A stretch of DNA of 60,000 nt, from positions 1,607,054 through 1,667,053 of the forward strand of contig MNCI01017909.1 of the NCBI GenBank assembly GCA_015680685.1, given 5' to 3'. A program made the translations under genes and the position numbers. Source of the stretch: Gnetum montanum (taxonomy: Eukaryota > Streptophyta > Gnetopsida > Gnetales > Gnetaceae). Positions 22,130 to 32,407 of the stretch are shown here, one piece after another. Each line of letters starts with the position of its first letter. Position 1 is the stretch's first letter. Under the pieces are notes generated by a model, which was not told the origin of the DNA, did no database searches, and worked only from the letters and a program-made list of their open reading frames with translations.

Positions 22130-25100
22130 ATGGCACCAAAGAATAAGAAGAAGAACACAAAACTGGCCAAAATCGACGAAATGCAAGCAACTCTGGACCA
22201 TGTTTCGCAGGCGTTGATCGATGTTCGGGACCCCGCGCCGCTGAACCGGTTAGTCGTTCTTTACATACTTACGTTCGTTTTTTATCGCTGCTTGTTGTGG
22301 TGTATTTTCGTTTGCGTGCATGTTGATTTTGGGTTATGGACCTCGGGTCTATGCGAGGGTTTGAAGGGGTTGCGTTTATCACCGTTGTCATGGACAAACC
22401 TTGCGTTGTCGCAAGGGTTTGGGCGATTTCGGCCTGGGTGCGTTTTATGAGTTTTCTGTGTTAGTCGTGCAAATGCGAATGTAGGTGTTGATATACGCTT
22501 TGGCTTTTCTATACAGCGTCGCACTAAAGCCCATACTGATTGTGCTAGACCTCATTGGGGTTTTGTGCTGGTTGAACCCAATCGTCCCCAATGTCCCTCC
22601 CCCTCACACACGAGTGCAGGGGAAGGCCATCTGGTTCCAAAAGGGGGCGCTGGAGTTTCTGCAGTTTTTACTGCGTAACTTTAGCATAATTATCTGGTCT
22701 AACGTGACCGGGGATGTTGTCGGTGCCATTTTGGAGCACCTATTGGCGGGGTCGGCGCAGGGGATTCTGGCTTACCTGATAGATGGAGCCATCGAGACGG
22801 GTCATCCCGAGGACCAAGTGCTCAGCGCCCGCGGTCTGCGGAGCTTACGTTGGATCTGGGACATGGCTCATTTCAACTGTTATTATGCATATAATACGCT
22901 GTTTGTGGCTCGTCATGTGTCGACATACTTCCAGAACCCACAAGGNAAGGCACGGTGTACTACGCAGGCGGGTAAGCAGATTTGGCTACTGTATTGATGT
23001 CTACTTTTCTATTTTTTTTTTGTTTTGTTGCAATGTAGGATAAGTCTATGTGCAAAATGTAAAAGAATCTTACACTGTATGGTACAGGTTTTTTATACAT
23101 GACAATCAGCTAATTGGCGATGGCAATACGTTGGCCTGGGCCGAAACGGCAATATCGGCGTTTACCGCGACCAACAACGTGCGTGCCGGTGTTATCGGGC
23201 AAATTGGCCATGAGATGCACGAGAATCACACCCGCTACAAGCGCCATTTTAAGACTTGTCAGGAACTCGGATGGCTACATGAGGACTGGACCTTGGATCC
23301 GCCTCTCACTGTCAAGGAGGTGGAGAGAGAACTCCCGCCATTTCCATTGCCGTTTGGCCCCGGTAAGGCCACTGCGTGTTCTAACATTATGCGTGTAGTG
23401 AGGAGTCACGGATAGTATATAATAGTGTTTTTTGTTTGTCTTGCGTTTTATGCCTATCAGTCAGGGAATCCCGGGAGATTACCCTTACGATTTCCAGCCG
23501 CGAGGCGAGGGATGTCCTCTTTCGTTACGGGGATATTAAGGAGGCGCAGCATTGGCTCGGCCATTCGGTAGCCCCAATCGCAGTGACCAGCAAGATCCAG
23601 GCCGCAGAGCTAATGCACCTATTTTTTGCTGTGACCCCTGATGTCCCTGCCAGCGAAATGATAGGCCTGGTCAACTCCTTCAGCGAGAAGGCGGATCGTT
23701 TTAGCACGCGCGTGCGTAACATGCGCGTAAACTTCAATATTGATGCTCAGTTCTTCTCGGACCTGTTTGGCATCCCCTCAAACGACCTTCCCATAAAAGT
23801 GAAGACCACGAGGAGCGCTAGAGTCGAGGACTTTCTGAGGGAGTGGGCGAGGATTCCTAAGGAGGCCAAGGGGTTTCCTTGTGACAAATTTGAGCTGGGG
23901 ACCGCCAAGATACTTTATCCCCTTTTTCGAGCCCGGACCTTCCCCAAAACCCTCTCGCAGGCAAAGTTCTTTTCGGTAGAACAGACCCGTATCATGTAAG
24001 AGGTCCTGGAGGAGGGAGCTTGGTGTGATTGGGCAAGCCATCTTGCTAAGGGACTGTGCAATGAAATGGTCAAGCTTCGAGAGAAGCTTGAGTCCCGTTT
24101 CAATGTGCATTACGCCTTTTTCATAGCTTGCCTCCGGCGGTTTGCTGAGTTTCTGGTCGTTCAGAGGAATGGGGTCTGGGTGCAGCAAGACCGAGACCAG
24201 CTATCCAGACCCTGGATCGCCCACATTCTCAGCACTACCCATGGGCAGGATCCGTCGAAAGGGATCGGGGAGTCTTTGTCCGTAACGACTAAAGGCTTGA
24301 CGACGCCCCGAGCGCGAGGTCTCGACAGCGTAGGCGGGATAATGCCCACCTACACCGGCGACGCCTCGCGAGGGAAACGTCTGGCGGAGGAAATCGTGGA
24401 ATCGGCAGTTCGACGGAAGAGGCTCCGCCTAGCTGAGGCCCCTGAGGGTGATGCAGGCCATACTGTTGGACTCACGGTGCAGCGGAATAAACCTCCGCCT
24501 GGTAAGTGTGAAAGGCTTGTATACGCAATATTTTATTTTAGATGATCTGGAATTATATGCTAATGTATGGTGTAAACAGCAAAAAGGACAGGGCAATTGA
24601 CCCCTGAGACAGGGGCAATGGCACTAAGCCGTGGGGAGGGGGCCTCAATTTTGGAAGAAGAGGCCCCAGTTGTTAATACGAGCCGTGTGCAGGTTTCAGT
24701 GCGTGAGGCGGCCCCAGCTATTAGCGGAAGCCGCGTATAGATTGGGGTGCGTGAGGAGGCCTCAGCTACTGGGACCAGTGACGCACAGACTCCGGTGTGT
24801 GAAAAGGGAAGAGATACGGAAGATGCTGGTGAAATCGCCACTGTCACAGGCAGAGGTAATGAGTGCGTTAGCGTGTTTTGAAAAATCTGTTAATGGAGGC
24901 AATGTCTAACCAAGTTACGCTATAGGGGAAGAAGATGACTCAACGTCTGCTGCTGTTAGCAAAATGTGGAGGGACTTCCCCGATAAATTTGCCTTCATGG
25001 AAGGCGTCGTCAGCGACATGATCGAGCGTTTGGAACGCGTTGAACCTGGCGCTGGTAAGTTAACGAAGTTGCAATATACTGTCTTGGTAATGTGTCATCT

Positions 25101-26272
25101 GTATTGATGCTTGTTTTTCTGTCAGGAGCTTACCTCCGATGGGATCCCGCGGAGCCCATTGATCTGGACACAGCGGAGCCCCCACCTGATGGGGCAGTCG
25201 TGCCACGCCACATTTATGAGGAAATGCGTAAATATGCGTTACGCTCGACACGCTCCGTATGGGAAAGCAGGAATGTCAATGAAGGCCTATGGAAAACGCT
25301 GCAACGGTCGGAGGGGAAGATTGAATCCTTGACCAAGGAAGTCGAGGACCTAAGGGTGCGGTATGAGTTCCTATAGGCTCGAATGACGGGGGATGAAGAC
25401 TGGCGTACCGCTGTCATTGATCACTCCCGTTATTAGACAGCCATCAAGAACAACGTACAGACCAGCTGGGCGTTAATAGAGCAAAGGATGCAAATTGAGC
25501 TCCTAGCTCAAAAAAGCCGGGACTGGAGGGACTACTGCACGAGCGTACAAGAATGGGGGCAGAAGGAGAAGGACCACAAGTATGTGTACAAAAGGGAAAG
25601 CGCCGGCTATAGAAAACATTACCGCAATTCCGCCGTTAAAGCTCGATCCCTGGAGGTTTTCGTGGACACCATCGGAGCGTCCGAAGCTTTCAAGAAATTC
25701 GAAGAGCAGGTGATCGTAACCGCATCCCCAGAGAGAGCAATGGTCTTCCCTGGGAATCAGGCTCTGATCCCTACTTTCTTCCCAGACCCACCCTCCTGGA
25801 GCAGCGTGGAGAAAGGGAAGGTGAAAGCTGGGACGGCTTCGGGCAAAGAGGTGTGGCTAGACCTAACAGAGGACGAGATCATGCAGCGTTTGTGGGCTGG
25901 TTTGGACAAGCTTCCCTTTGCTGCGGAAGCAGGGCCGTCGCGAGTAAGTTTACGCATAAATTAGCCGAAAAATTTTCTGATTAGCGTTGTCTATTCTAAT
26001 TGTTTTTATGTTATTTGGCTTAGGTACCGGAAGGAGGTAGAGAAAGTACGGCAGCGGAAAGGCTGGGAGAGGAAACAATGGAAGCAGAGGTGGCACGAAA
26101 CGATGAAGAGCGTCTTCCTGTGGAGCCAGTGTCAGAGCGAGAGCCTCATGAAGAGGCAATCTTTCAGGGAGGGATAATTCCCAGAAACGATGGCCCACTG
26201 GAGGACGACCTTTTGGGGCTGGATTCAGAGTTAAAAGATACCGGTGATAGTGGTAGTAGGGGGAATGCGTAA
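22130..26272 (+). pseudogene. Antisense eight-exon cargo gene of element B: FCP1-like domain plus novel protein
   Basis: Proposed exons: 22130-22248, 22517-22971, 23088-23362, 23461-24501, 24580-24855, 24926-25054, 25126-25943, 26024-26272. Introns are 70-268 bp, all GT..AG, and the phases join. Exons total one base short of a whole frame, which fits a base missing at the N in 22946; about 1,120 residues. Exon 1 is lysine-rich (MAPKNKKKNTKLAKIDEMQ). Exons 2-3 are FCP1-like. Exon 4 is a conserved region I do not recognise (DAQFFSDLFGIPSNDLPIKV, EFLVVQRNGVW). Exon 5 is an acidic linker with VREEA-type modules. Exons 6-7 hold MWRDFPDKFAFMEGVVSDMI, a likely coiled coil (LWKTLQRSEGKIESLTKEVE) and LTEDEIMQRLWAGLDKL. 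Stops at 23997 (TAA), 24738, 25374 and 25434 (TAG) disable this copy. Function unknown; it is antisense to gag-pol. Confidence 0.8.
22517..23362 (+). other. Decayed FCP1-like (HAD fold) domain in exons 2-3
   Basis: Plant FCP1-like proteins have a motif I LVLDxNGLL, a motif II VWSS after KRPxxxxFLxFxFExF, then NTLLLDDSPYKAxxNPxxTAIFP and a tail with LGxGGDLxxYLxGL and NVQxYV. Exon 2 shows PILIVLDLIGVLC, WFQKGALEFLQFLLRNFS, IIIWSNV, YAYNTLFVARHV and FQNPQ in that order and spacing. Exon 3 adds DNQLIGDGNTL and NNVRAGVIGQIG. The second motif I aspartate is absent and the DDSP motif has become ARHV, so phosphatase activity is unlikely. A and C have LEIVGV in motif I. The assignment is from remembered family patterns and needs a profile search. 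Confidence 0.62.
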
Positions 26273-26454
26273 TTATTATTTATGCAAAATTTTTGTTAAT
26301 GTTGAGTGTAGTGTTATGATGCGAATGACTGGAAAAAACATGTTATAAAACCTGGTGGATGCGTTGGATATTCAGTTACATATGTTTGTGTTTGGTTGAT
26401 ATGAGTACGAGTGTAACTGTTGAAAAGTTTACCTATCATGACAGTGCGTAATTC

Positions 26455-26745
26455 CTAGTTTAGGGCCATTGCCGACCAGAAGCGTAAAGTAAAGAAAGCG
26501 TAAATGGTGTTTGTAGATAACTCCGAATAACTAGTTTAAGGCCGTTGCGGGCCAACATATGAGTTTGCGTAAAATGGCTACTAGTTTAAGGTCGTCGCGG
26601 GCCAACATACGAGTTGTCACAACAGAATATAATCCTGCGTAAGTGCGTAAGATGATGTGAGTGGTGAACTTTGTATAGTTAGTTTAAGACCATTGCGGGC
26701 CAGAAGCATAAATTAGTTACTAGTTTAAGGCCATTGCGGGCCAGC
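26455..26745 (-). repeat. TR1 array of element B
   Basis: Five or six units; on the minus strand GGCCCGCAACGGCC or GGCCCGCAATGGCC is followed by TTAAACTAG. It lies between the end of the antisense gene and protease, as in A and C. The units are less regular and spaced up to about 90 bp. Positions 26273-26454 hold AT-rich sequence, presumably the 3' end of the antisense transcript. Confidence 0.8.
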
Positions 26746-26953
26746 TACGTAACTACTGATAAAAATGTAATCCTGGATAAATGTATAAAAGAATGTATCA
26801 TAGCCAACACGAGTACGATAAAACACGCAACAGGTGAAAAGTGTAAACTCAGAAAGCAAATATAGCGGAAGAGCATATTGAAACAAACAAAGAGGCTGCT
26901 AAACGAAGATGCTAACTTACACGAAAATAGTGTTACACGCAGAAGACCCTTGT

Positions 26954-27857
26954 TCAAACGTTGTTACGCAATTGTCTTTTGATGGCCTTCACGTTGAGCG
27001 CTGCGTAAGAGCGAGGAGGTTTGGGGTTTGACTCCTCTACGCTGTCATCTAGAAATGGCAGGTCGGCCCAGGCTAGACCATTGTCCGTGTTGTCATTTTG
27101 TTCAGGAGCTTGGAGATGGGACTGATCGTCAGTTTTTTCGATCTCCGAACCCCGTTCTTCCTCAATGTTGTTAACAGTCCTGGGGGTGACCTCGTCGCCG
27201 CGTATGACAACTTCCCCTTCGGCGTAGGGCAGGTGTATCTCCTGATGTATCGGTGATGAAACCACCCTCAGCTGGGCTAACCACGACCTCCCTAAGATTA
27301 AGTTGAAGCCGAGCATCTCCTCGACGACTAAGAATGTGGCTTCCGTCGGGAATTGATCCCCCGCCACAAACTCAATACACACCGTCCCCTTGACTTGAAC
27401 CCGTGCTCCATTCAACGATTTCACGCAGGCTGTCATCGTGGGAGTGATCTAGTCGACCAATCCCAACCTGTCCACGATGGAATAGGGAACGACGTTGGCA
27501 GCTACACCATCATCCACGTGTACCCTCTAGATCCGGTACTGGCCGACCCGAATGGTAATGAACATAGGCTCAGTCGTTACTTGACCTTTCTCCGGATCAT
27601 CTTTGACAGACTCATCTAGAAAGGTCAACGAGGTAGGCTTGGGCGGTTCAGCGTTGGAGGGAAACATGATAGCGTGTATCGCTTCCTCTTCCGCCGGCAG
27701 GCTGGCATCCACTGATATGGATGTCAACATGCGTACCATAGCCTCACGGTGTTCTCGAGACGTCATAAGCAGGTCGTACAAGCTCAGCGTTGTGTTCTTT
27801 TGCTTAAGAGCTTGTTTGACCTCCGTGAATGCGTCGAGGAGGTCCTTCTCTCGGCAG
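26954..27857 (-). pseudogene. Aspartic protease of element B
   Basis: Same frame as gag, after its TAA. It reads MYDLLMTSREHREAMVRML, MFITIRVGQYRI, a TAG, then RVHVDDGVAANVVPYSIVDR (active-site loop, DDG), a second TAG, then GFNLILGRSWLAQLRV. A C-terminal extension of about 85 residues with acidic stretches ends at NNV and a stop at 26954-26956. The protease would process Gag and Pol. The TAG stops and the unchanged frame indicate decay by substitution only. TR1 and then the antisense gene follow, so RT is separated from protease by about 5.2 kb. Confidence 0.85.
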
Positions 27858-27859
27858 GG

Positions 27860-30742
27860 TTATTTATCCCCCTTGTCCTCCTCCATTCGGCCCAAGAGAC
27901 GGATCTCTCGAGGCGGAGCGGTGTCAGTGGGAGGATTGTTCCTTTTTCTGCCAAGGGAAGGTGGCTGCGTTTCTGTACTTTTAGCCTGTTTCTGAGGCAT
28001 AGACATAGGTACAGAGGCCAGGGGCCTGGGCTTAGGGAAGCCGAGCGTAAGATGTTTTTTTGTTGTGTCAACTGCAGTGTTCTCCTCCTTTGGCTTGGGA
28101 GGCGATAGCTGGTGGTGCTGGCTAGAGGTTTGCCCCTGCGTGAGAGGGGCAGCCCGTGGTTGTGGCGCCCTAATAATGACGGGCGCTCTCGGCATGGGCG
28201 TGGATGGACCCGCGGCTTGGGTACTGTCGCATGACTGAAGGCGTATTTGGGAAGGTGCCCGTATGATAAAAAGTGGCCGTGAGACCCCACTGGCTGCCAA
28301 AGAAGTAGTTGGCCCCCTTGGTGAACTAGCGGGCACGTGCAAAACGAAAGGTTGTTTTGGCGGTGCCTTACGCTCACCGTCCGTACTTACTACAGTGATT
28401 GTATAAGGATCGTAATTTGTGTTCAACGGATCCTTGTATACGTGCAGTGTTTGGTTTTCTAGGCGCATAGGATTACTGCTGTCTAGTTTTAGATGACCTT
28501 CGTCGATCATGCGTTGAATGTCGTCCTTCAACGCCCAGCAGTAATCCGTGTCGTGACCACACATCTGGTGGTAGTCACAGAAACGGTCCTTCCTGAAGGA
28601 TCTCGGAACTGCAGGCTCGTTAGGCAGAGCTAAAGAAGGGTCCTTCAGCAGTTCACAGTGACGCCTGCGACGTTTCAGGGCCTCCTCGGACACCTTCTTA
28701 GGTTGAATGTGTCCTGCCGCTAACAGTTGTTTCAGCAATTCAGAATGCTTCACAAGTAAAGCTGCATATTTTGAACGATCCTTACGCTCAAAATTTGGCT
28801 TTGGCTGGGGGGTCTGTTCAGGGGCAGCTGTGACTTGGCTGGTGGCGGCACCAGCCGTGGCCTCGGGCGGCGCTGTTGTGGGCACCTTCTTGTTCTTGTT
28901 TTTGGCATTTTCAGTCAACGCAGCTACTGTCGTTATTGCTGCCTTGCCTTTGTCCTTGGCTTTGTTATGTGCATTTTTGTAGGTGAAATATGCCGGGTCT
29001 TTGTTGGCCTCCGCAGCATCTTGGATACTTCGGACCTGTGCGAAGGCCTGACGTGTATCGCTAGGGGAAAGGTAATACAGCTTAGACTTAATAAAGTCGT
29101 TAACTGCTCCCTTGAATATAGCCAGCAGGTGGGAGTCCGCGATCGGGTCACGGATCTCATTTAAGGTAGCATTCCAACGCTGTATAAACTTTTGGACTGG
29201 CTCGAGCGGGTCTTGTTTCACCCCCATAAGCTGTTCCAACGTGACTTCCGGCTTCATGTTGTATTTGAATCGGGTCACAAATTGAGTCAGCAGCTCTTCC
29301 AAGGTTGAAATGGAAGAGCGTGTGAGAGCTCTATACCAGTCTAAAGCCTTCCCCATCAATGACATCGCGAAGACTCAGATTAAAGTGTGCGGCCACTGTT
29401 GTAACAACAAAGATTCAGACCTGAAGGTGGCTAGATGGGTGTTGGGATCCCCCTCTCCATTATACTTGGTAAAATGGGGGAGGGACATCCCTGGTGGCAA
29501 CGATAGCATGGGGACCATTGGATTGATCGGATCATCCTGATAGAAGTCCATGATCTGAATGGTATCAGATCCAGCGGTCTTGAGGCGTCACACCTCCTCA
29601 ATAAGCATCTGGATAAGCTGGAACGCTTGGTCTAGACCTGTTAACGGAGGTGTCTGCGCAGCAGGCATAGGAGGTTGGACCGGGAGGGCGGCACCAGGAA
29701 ACAGAAACAACAGAAAAGGCTAACTGGCTGCTGGCTGGGTGGGGATTCCTGCAGGCGGAGGGGCCTGCGAAGACCACCATCCACCAGTTTGAGCAGAGGG
29801 GTTGGCAGTTGCCTGCTGCACAAAATAGGGATAGGTATACTGCGGAATCCTCTGTGGAGCCTGTGTTACCGGTGCAACCGGGGGTTGCATACCATGCACC
29901 ACAGACTGAGCATGTTGCACCACTGGGTTGGCCCACTAACCTGCAGCAGGTAGCTGAACGTATGTCTGTGGCTGAGCGGTCGCGGGCATCTGTTGAGCTT
30001 GCAGATGCAAAAACGGCATGGTCAGGGCGGGGCGTGTTACAGATACGTTATGGGATTGTATCTGCGGAATGAAATGGGGCGCGGCGGTGGCTGGGACCAC
30101 CGCCGGAATGCTGTTTACATGTTGTGATGGAACCACCCCCGCGTTATGCTGTAGTTGCATTTGCAACCCAGACGGCTGCGCATTGGCCTACGGAAAGGTA
30201 GGGATCTGCGCCTGCGCGGTCACGGCTGGGTCAAGAGAGGTTGCCTCTCCGTCAAAAGGGAACAACGGATTTTCTTGTGTGTGGGGTGTCAGAGTATGGA
30301 ACGAATGCTCCGACAGAGCCGTGAATTCGTCCTCTGCCTCTTCCTCACACTGGGGTTCCACCACAGGTTGTGAAGTCTGGCCTCTGGCCATGACCAACTG
30401 TGCTATAATTTCATGTTGGTGCTCGGTCAAGGGGATTATGTCGTAGGCCGTTGGCTTAAAATCATAACCCCCTCGATGGAGCGCCTCAAAGTTTCGCTTT
30501 GCCTCCCGCTCGGCTCGGCTGAGAGCCAGCCTCGCTTGGATCTTGACGCATATGAGATTGTATTCTTCAGGGGTTATGACCGTAAAGATAGGCTCTTTCC
30601 CCTGAAGCCTCAATGATCGGCGCAATGGTCCCTGAGGTCCCGTTGCACCAGGAGCTGGTCCTGTGGCTGCTGTAGGATTGGTAGGTGCGACACCCAGATC
30701 GATGGCGACCATGGCGGTTTTGTTTGAGTAAAAGGAATCCAT
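27860..30742 (-). pseudogene. gag: Gag of element B, one frame with five stops
   Basis: The frame runs from ATG 30742 (MDSFYSNKTAMVAIDLG; the open frame extends up to 30871) to TAA at 27862-27860. The N-terminal part contains LRRSLRLQGKEPIF and a Pro/Gln/Ala-rich stretch. The capsid core, about 29560-28960, reads MDFYQDDPINPMVPML, FTKYNGEGDPNTHL, GKALDWYRALTRSS and FIKSKLYYLSPSD. The knuckle FCDYHQMCGHDTDYC is near 28580. A Pro/Thr-rich tail follows. Internal stops are TAG near 30188, 29936 and 29720, and TGA at about 29588 and 29377. At 29377-29375 the A copy still has CGC/CGA-type arginine, pointing to C-to-T change. No frameshift was found. Length is about 960 codons. Confidence 0.88.
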
Positions 30743-30966
30743 TGATGAATGAAATCGAGAGTAACTGGTAAACGGATCACAAAGAAAATGGCTGGCAACA
30801 AAAAAGAAGAAAAGGCTTTCTACCCTGTAGGATTTCAAAGAAATCGTCCTTGCGACCGATCTATACCACACGATTAACCGTAGACTTCCCTAGAGGTATT
30901 ACGTCTATGGTTTAGGGTATGGATCTCTAACAGGGTTACCCGAAATATTCGGATCAGAGCCTAAAG

Positions 30967-30990
30967 GCCCTCCTTCTAACGCCAGAAAAC
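30967..30990 (-). other. Primer binding site region of element B
   Basis: Downstream of the 5' LTR the minus strand reads GTTTTC then TGGCGTTAGAAGGAGGGC. It matches the A primer site (TGGTGTTAGAAGGAGGGC). The primer tRNA is uncertain; tRNA-Leu is the best guess. Confidence 0.55.
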
Positions 30991-32402
30991 TGTAACGATA
31001 GAAAACGTTGGCAGCTGGAAATACCGATCGAGATTCCGGCGTACACAATTTTAGCCACGGATCCGTGCGAGGGCTATGCTGGAAAAACGAATCCGCAGTG
31101 CCCTGAACGGTCTTGTCGATTAGACAGGGACTTACGGGTCAGTAAAACGATGAAAATTACGTGGAGAGAAAGCGATCTGTTTCGAAGAGTGGTAAAATGA
31201 GGGGAAAACGATGTAGTCGGATTGCAACGGCGATAATGCTAAACACGATAAAAGGAGGCTAGCAAAAGAGAAACACGTAGCTTTAAGATTTGCGCTTTAA
31301 CTTAGAAATGTATATTTCGTATGAGAAATTACACTAGGGAAACCCCGATTACAAGATGTGAAACAAGCACAAAACAACGAGCAAACGGTCTAAACAGAAG
31401 TCCGATCTACCTCGTGGGCTAAGCTGAGATGCAAGGCAGGCCAAGCTTTGACGTCTACCGATCAACTGTTTCTGATTGATAGAGTCTCTTCAGCAGAAAT
31501 GATTACTCCTGTCACCGGTGCTCAAAGCGAACTGTGCTCTGCTTCGATTGTAAAGTGCTAATGTCAACAATTGCCAAAGCGTCGTTCTCTGTATCTCTGC
31601 TCCAATGTGCTAAGTGCTCTAGTGCTCAGAAATATGCTTTTTGGTTTTTGCTTCTCTGAATTTGCCAACCCCTGTATCTTTGTCAACTGAGGTATTTATA
31701 GGCCGCGACGCTTCGTGGAAAAGGCGCAACCCTGATGATGTGGGTCCCGGATATTGCGGGACCTGCTAGCATGATCTTTTAAGTCAGACTGTGACTACGC
31801 ACAACACGCTTGTTTGCGTGTTGTGCGTGTGAAGAGTAGGCACATGCTGAGCGTGCTTTAATTGCTTTCAGGCTGTATTACACTCATTCGCGTTGCGTTG
31901 CGTGTATGAGCGTAATCTGGTGTAAAAACAATAAGCTCAGAGTTGCTTTACGCTCACTACGCAGTTGCGCGTGTCAAAGCGTAAACAATGTACAACTTTA
32001 CGCTCACTACGCAGTTGCGCGTGATGAAGCGTAAACAATGTATAACTTACGCTCACTACGCAGCTGCGCGTAATGAAGCGTAAACAATGTATGCCTTACG
32101 CTCACTACGCAGCTGTGCGTAATGAAGCGTAAAACAATGTGCAACTTGAATGATAACATACGCAATGGTACGCACCGCCGCGTAACGAGCGTAAAAACAA
32201 GTTATTCATGCGCCGCGAGGAAAAGCGTCAAACTGTTGCGCTTCTCTAGATTCATCCTTTGACTATTTTGGAGCTTATTACACTCATTACGCTTCCATGC
32301 GTAATAGAGCGTAAACTTGTCCTGGAACCAAGCTGGAGCGCGCTCTCGCTTGAATTGCGAATCTTTGCCTGAGGCCGACCCGTAATTTTTCACGGTGTTT
32401 CA
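30991..32402 (-). repeat. 5' LTR of element B
   Basis: 1,412 bp; on the plus strand TGTAACGATAG...CACGGTGTTTCA. It has a TATA motif (GGTATTTATAGG, about 31691-31702, minus-strand use) and the U5 block at about 31095-31140. Four copies of the 50-bp TTTACGCT...AGCGTAAA repeat lie at about 31945-32150, one more than in the 3' LTR, which exactly accounts for the 50-bp length difference. Flanked by ATGCA at 32403-32407. Confidence 0.96.
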
Positions 32403-32407
32403 ATGCA

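Larger units (their letters stand above)
15586..32402 (-). mobile_element. Tat-like Ty3/gypsy element B, complete, with perfect target duplication
   Basis: Youngest element of the stack, on the minus strand, 16.8 kb including a 996-base assembly gap. LTRs are 30991-32402 (5') and 15586-16947 (3'). Target duplication is ATGCA at 15581-15585 and 32403-32407. Rejoining the flanks restores the antisense gene of A across the site. Order along the element: LTR, primer site, gag, protease, TR1, antisense gene, RT/RNase H, (gap), integrase end, TR3, 3' region, polypurine tract, LTR. No TR2 was seen. CpG content is visibly higher than in A and C, as expected for a younger copy. Confidence 0.96.

Noticed and set aside
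30018-30446. Plus-strand cysteine-rich 142-codon frame
   Set aside because: Shadow of the Gln/Ala-rich part of B gag; not conserved in A.
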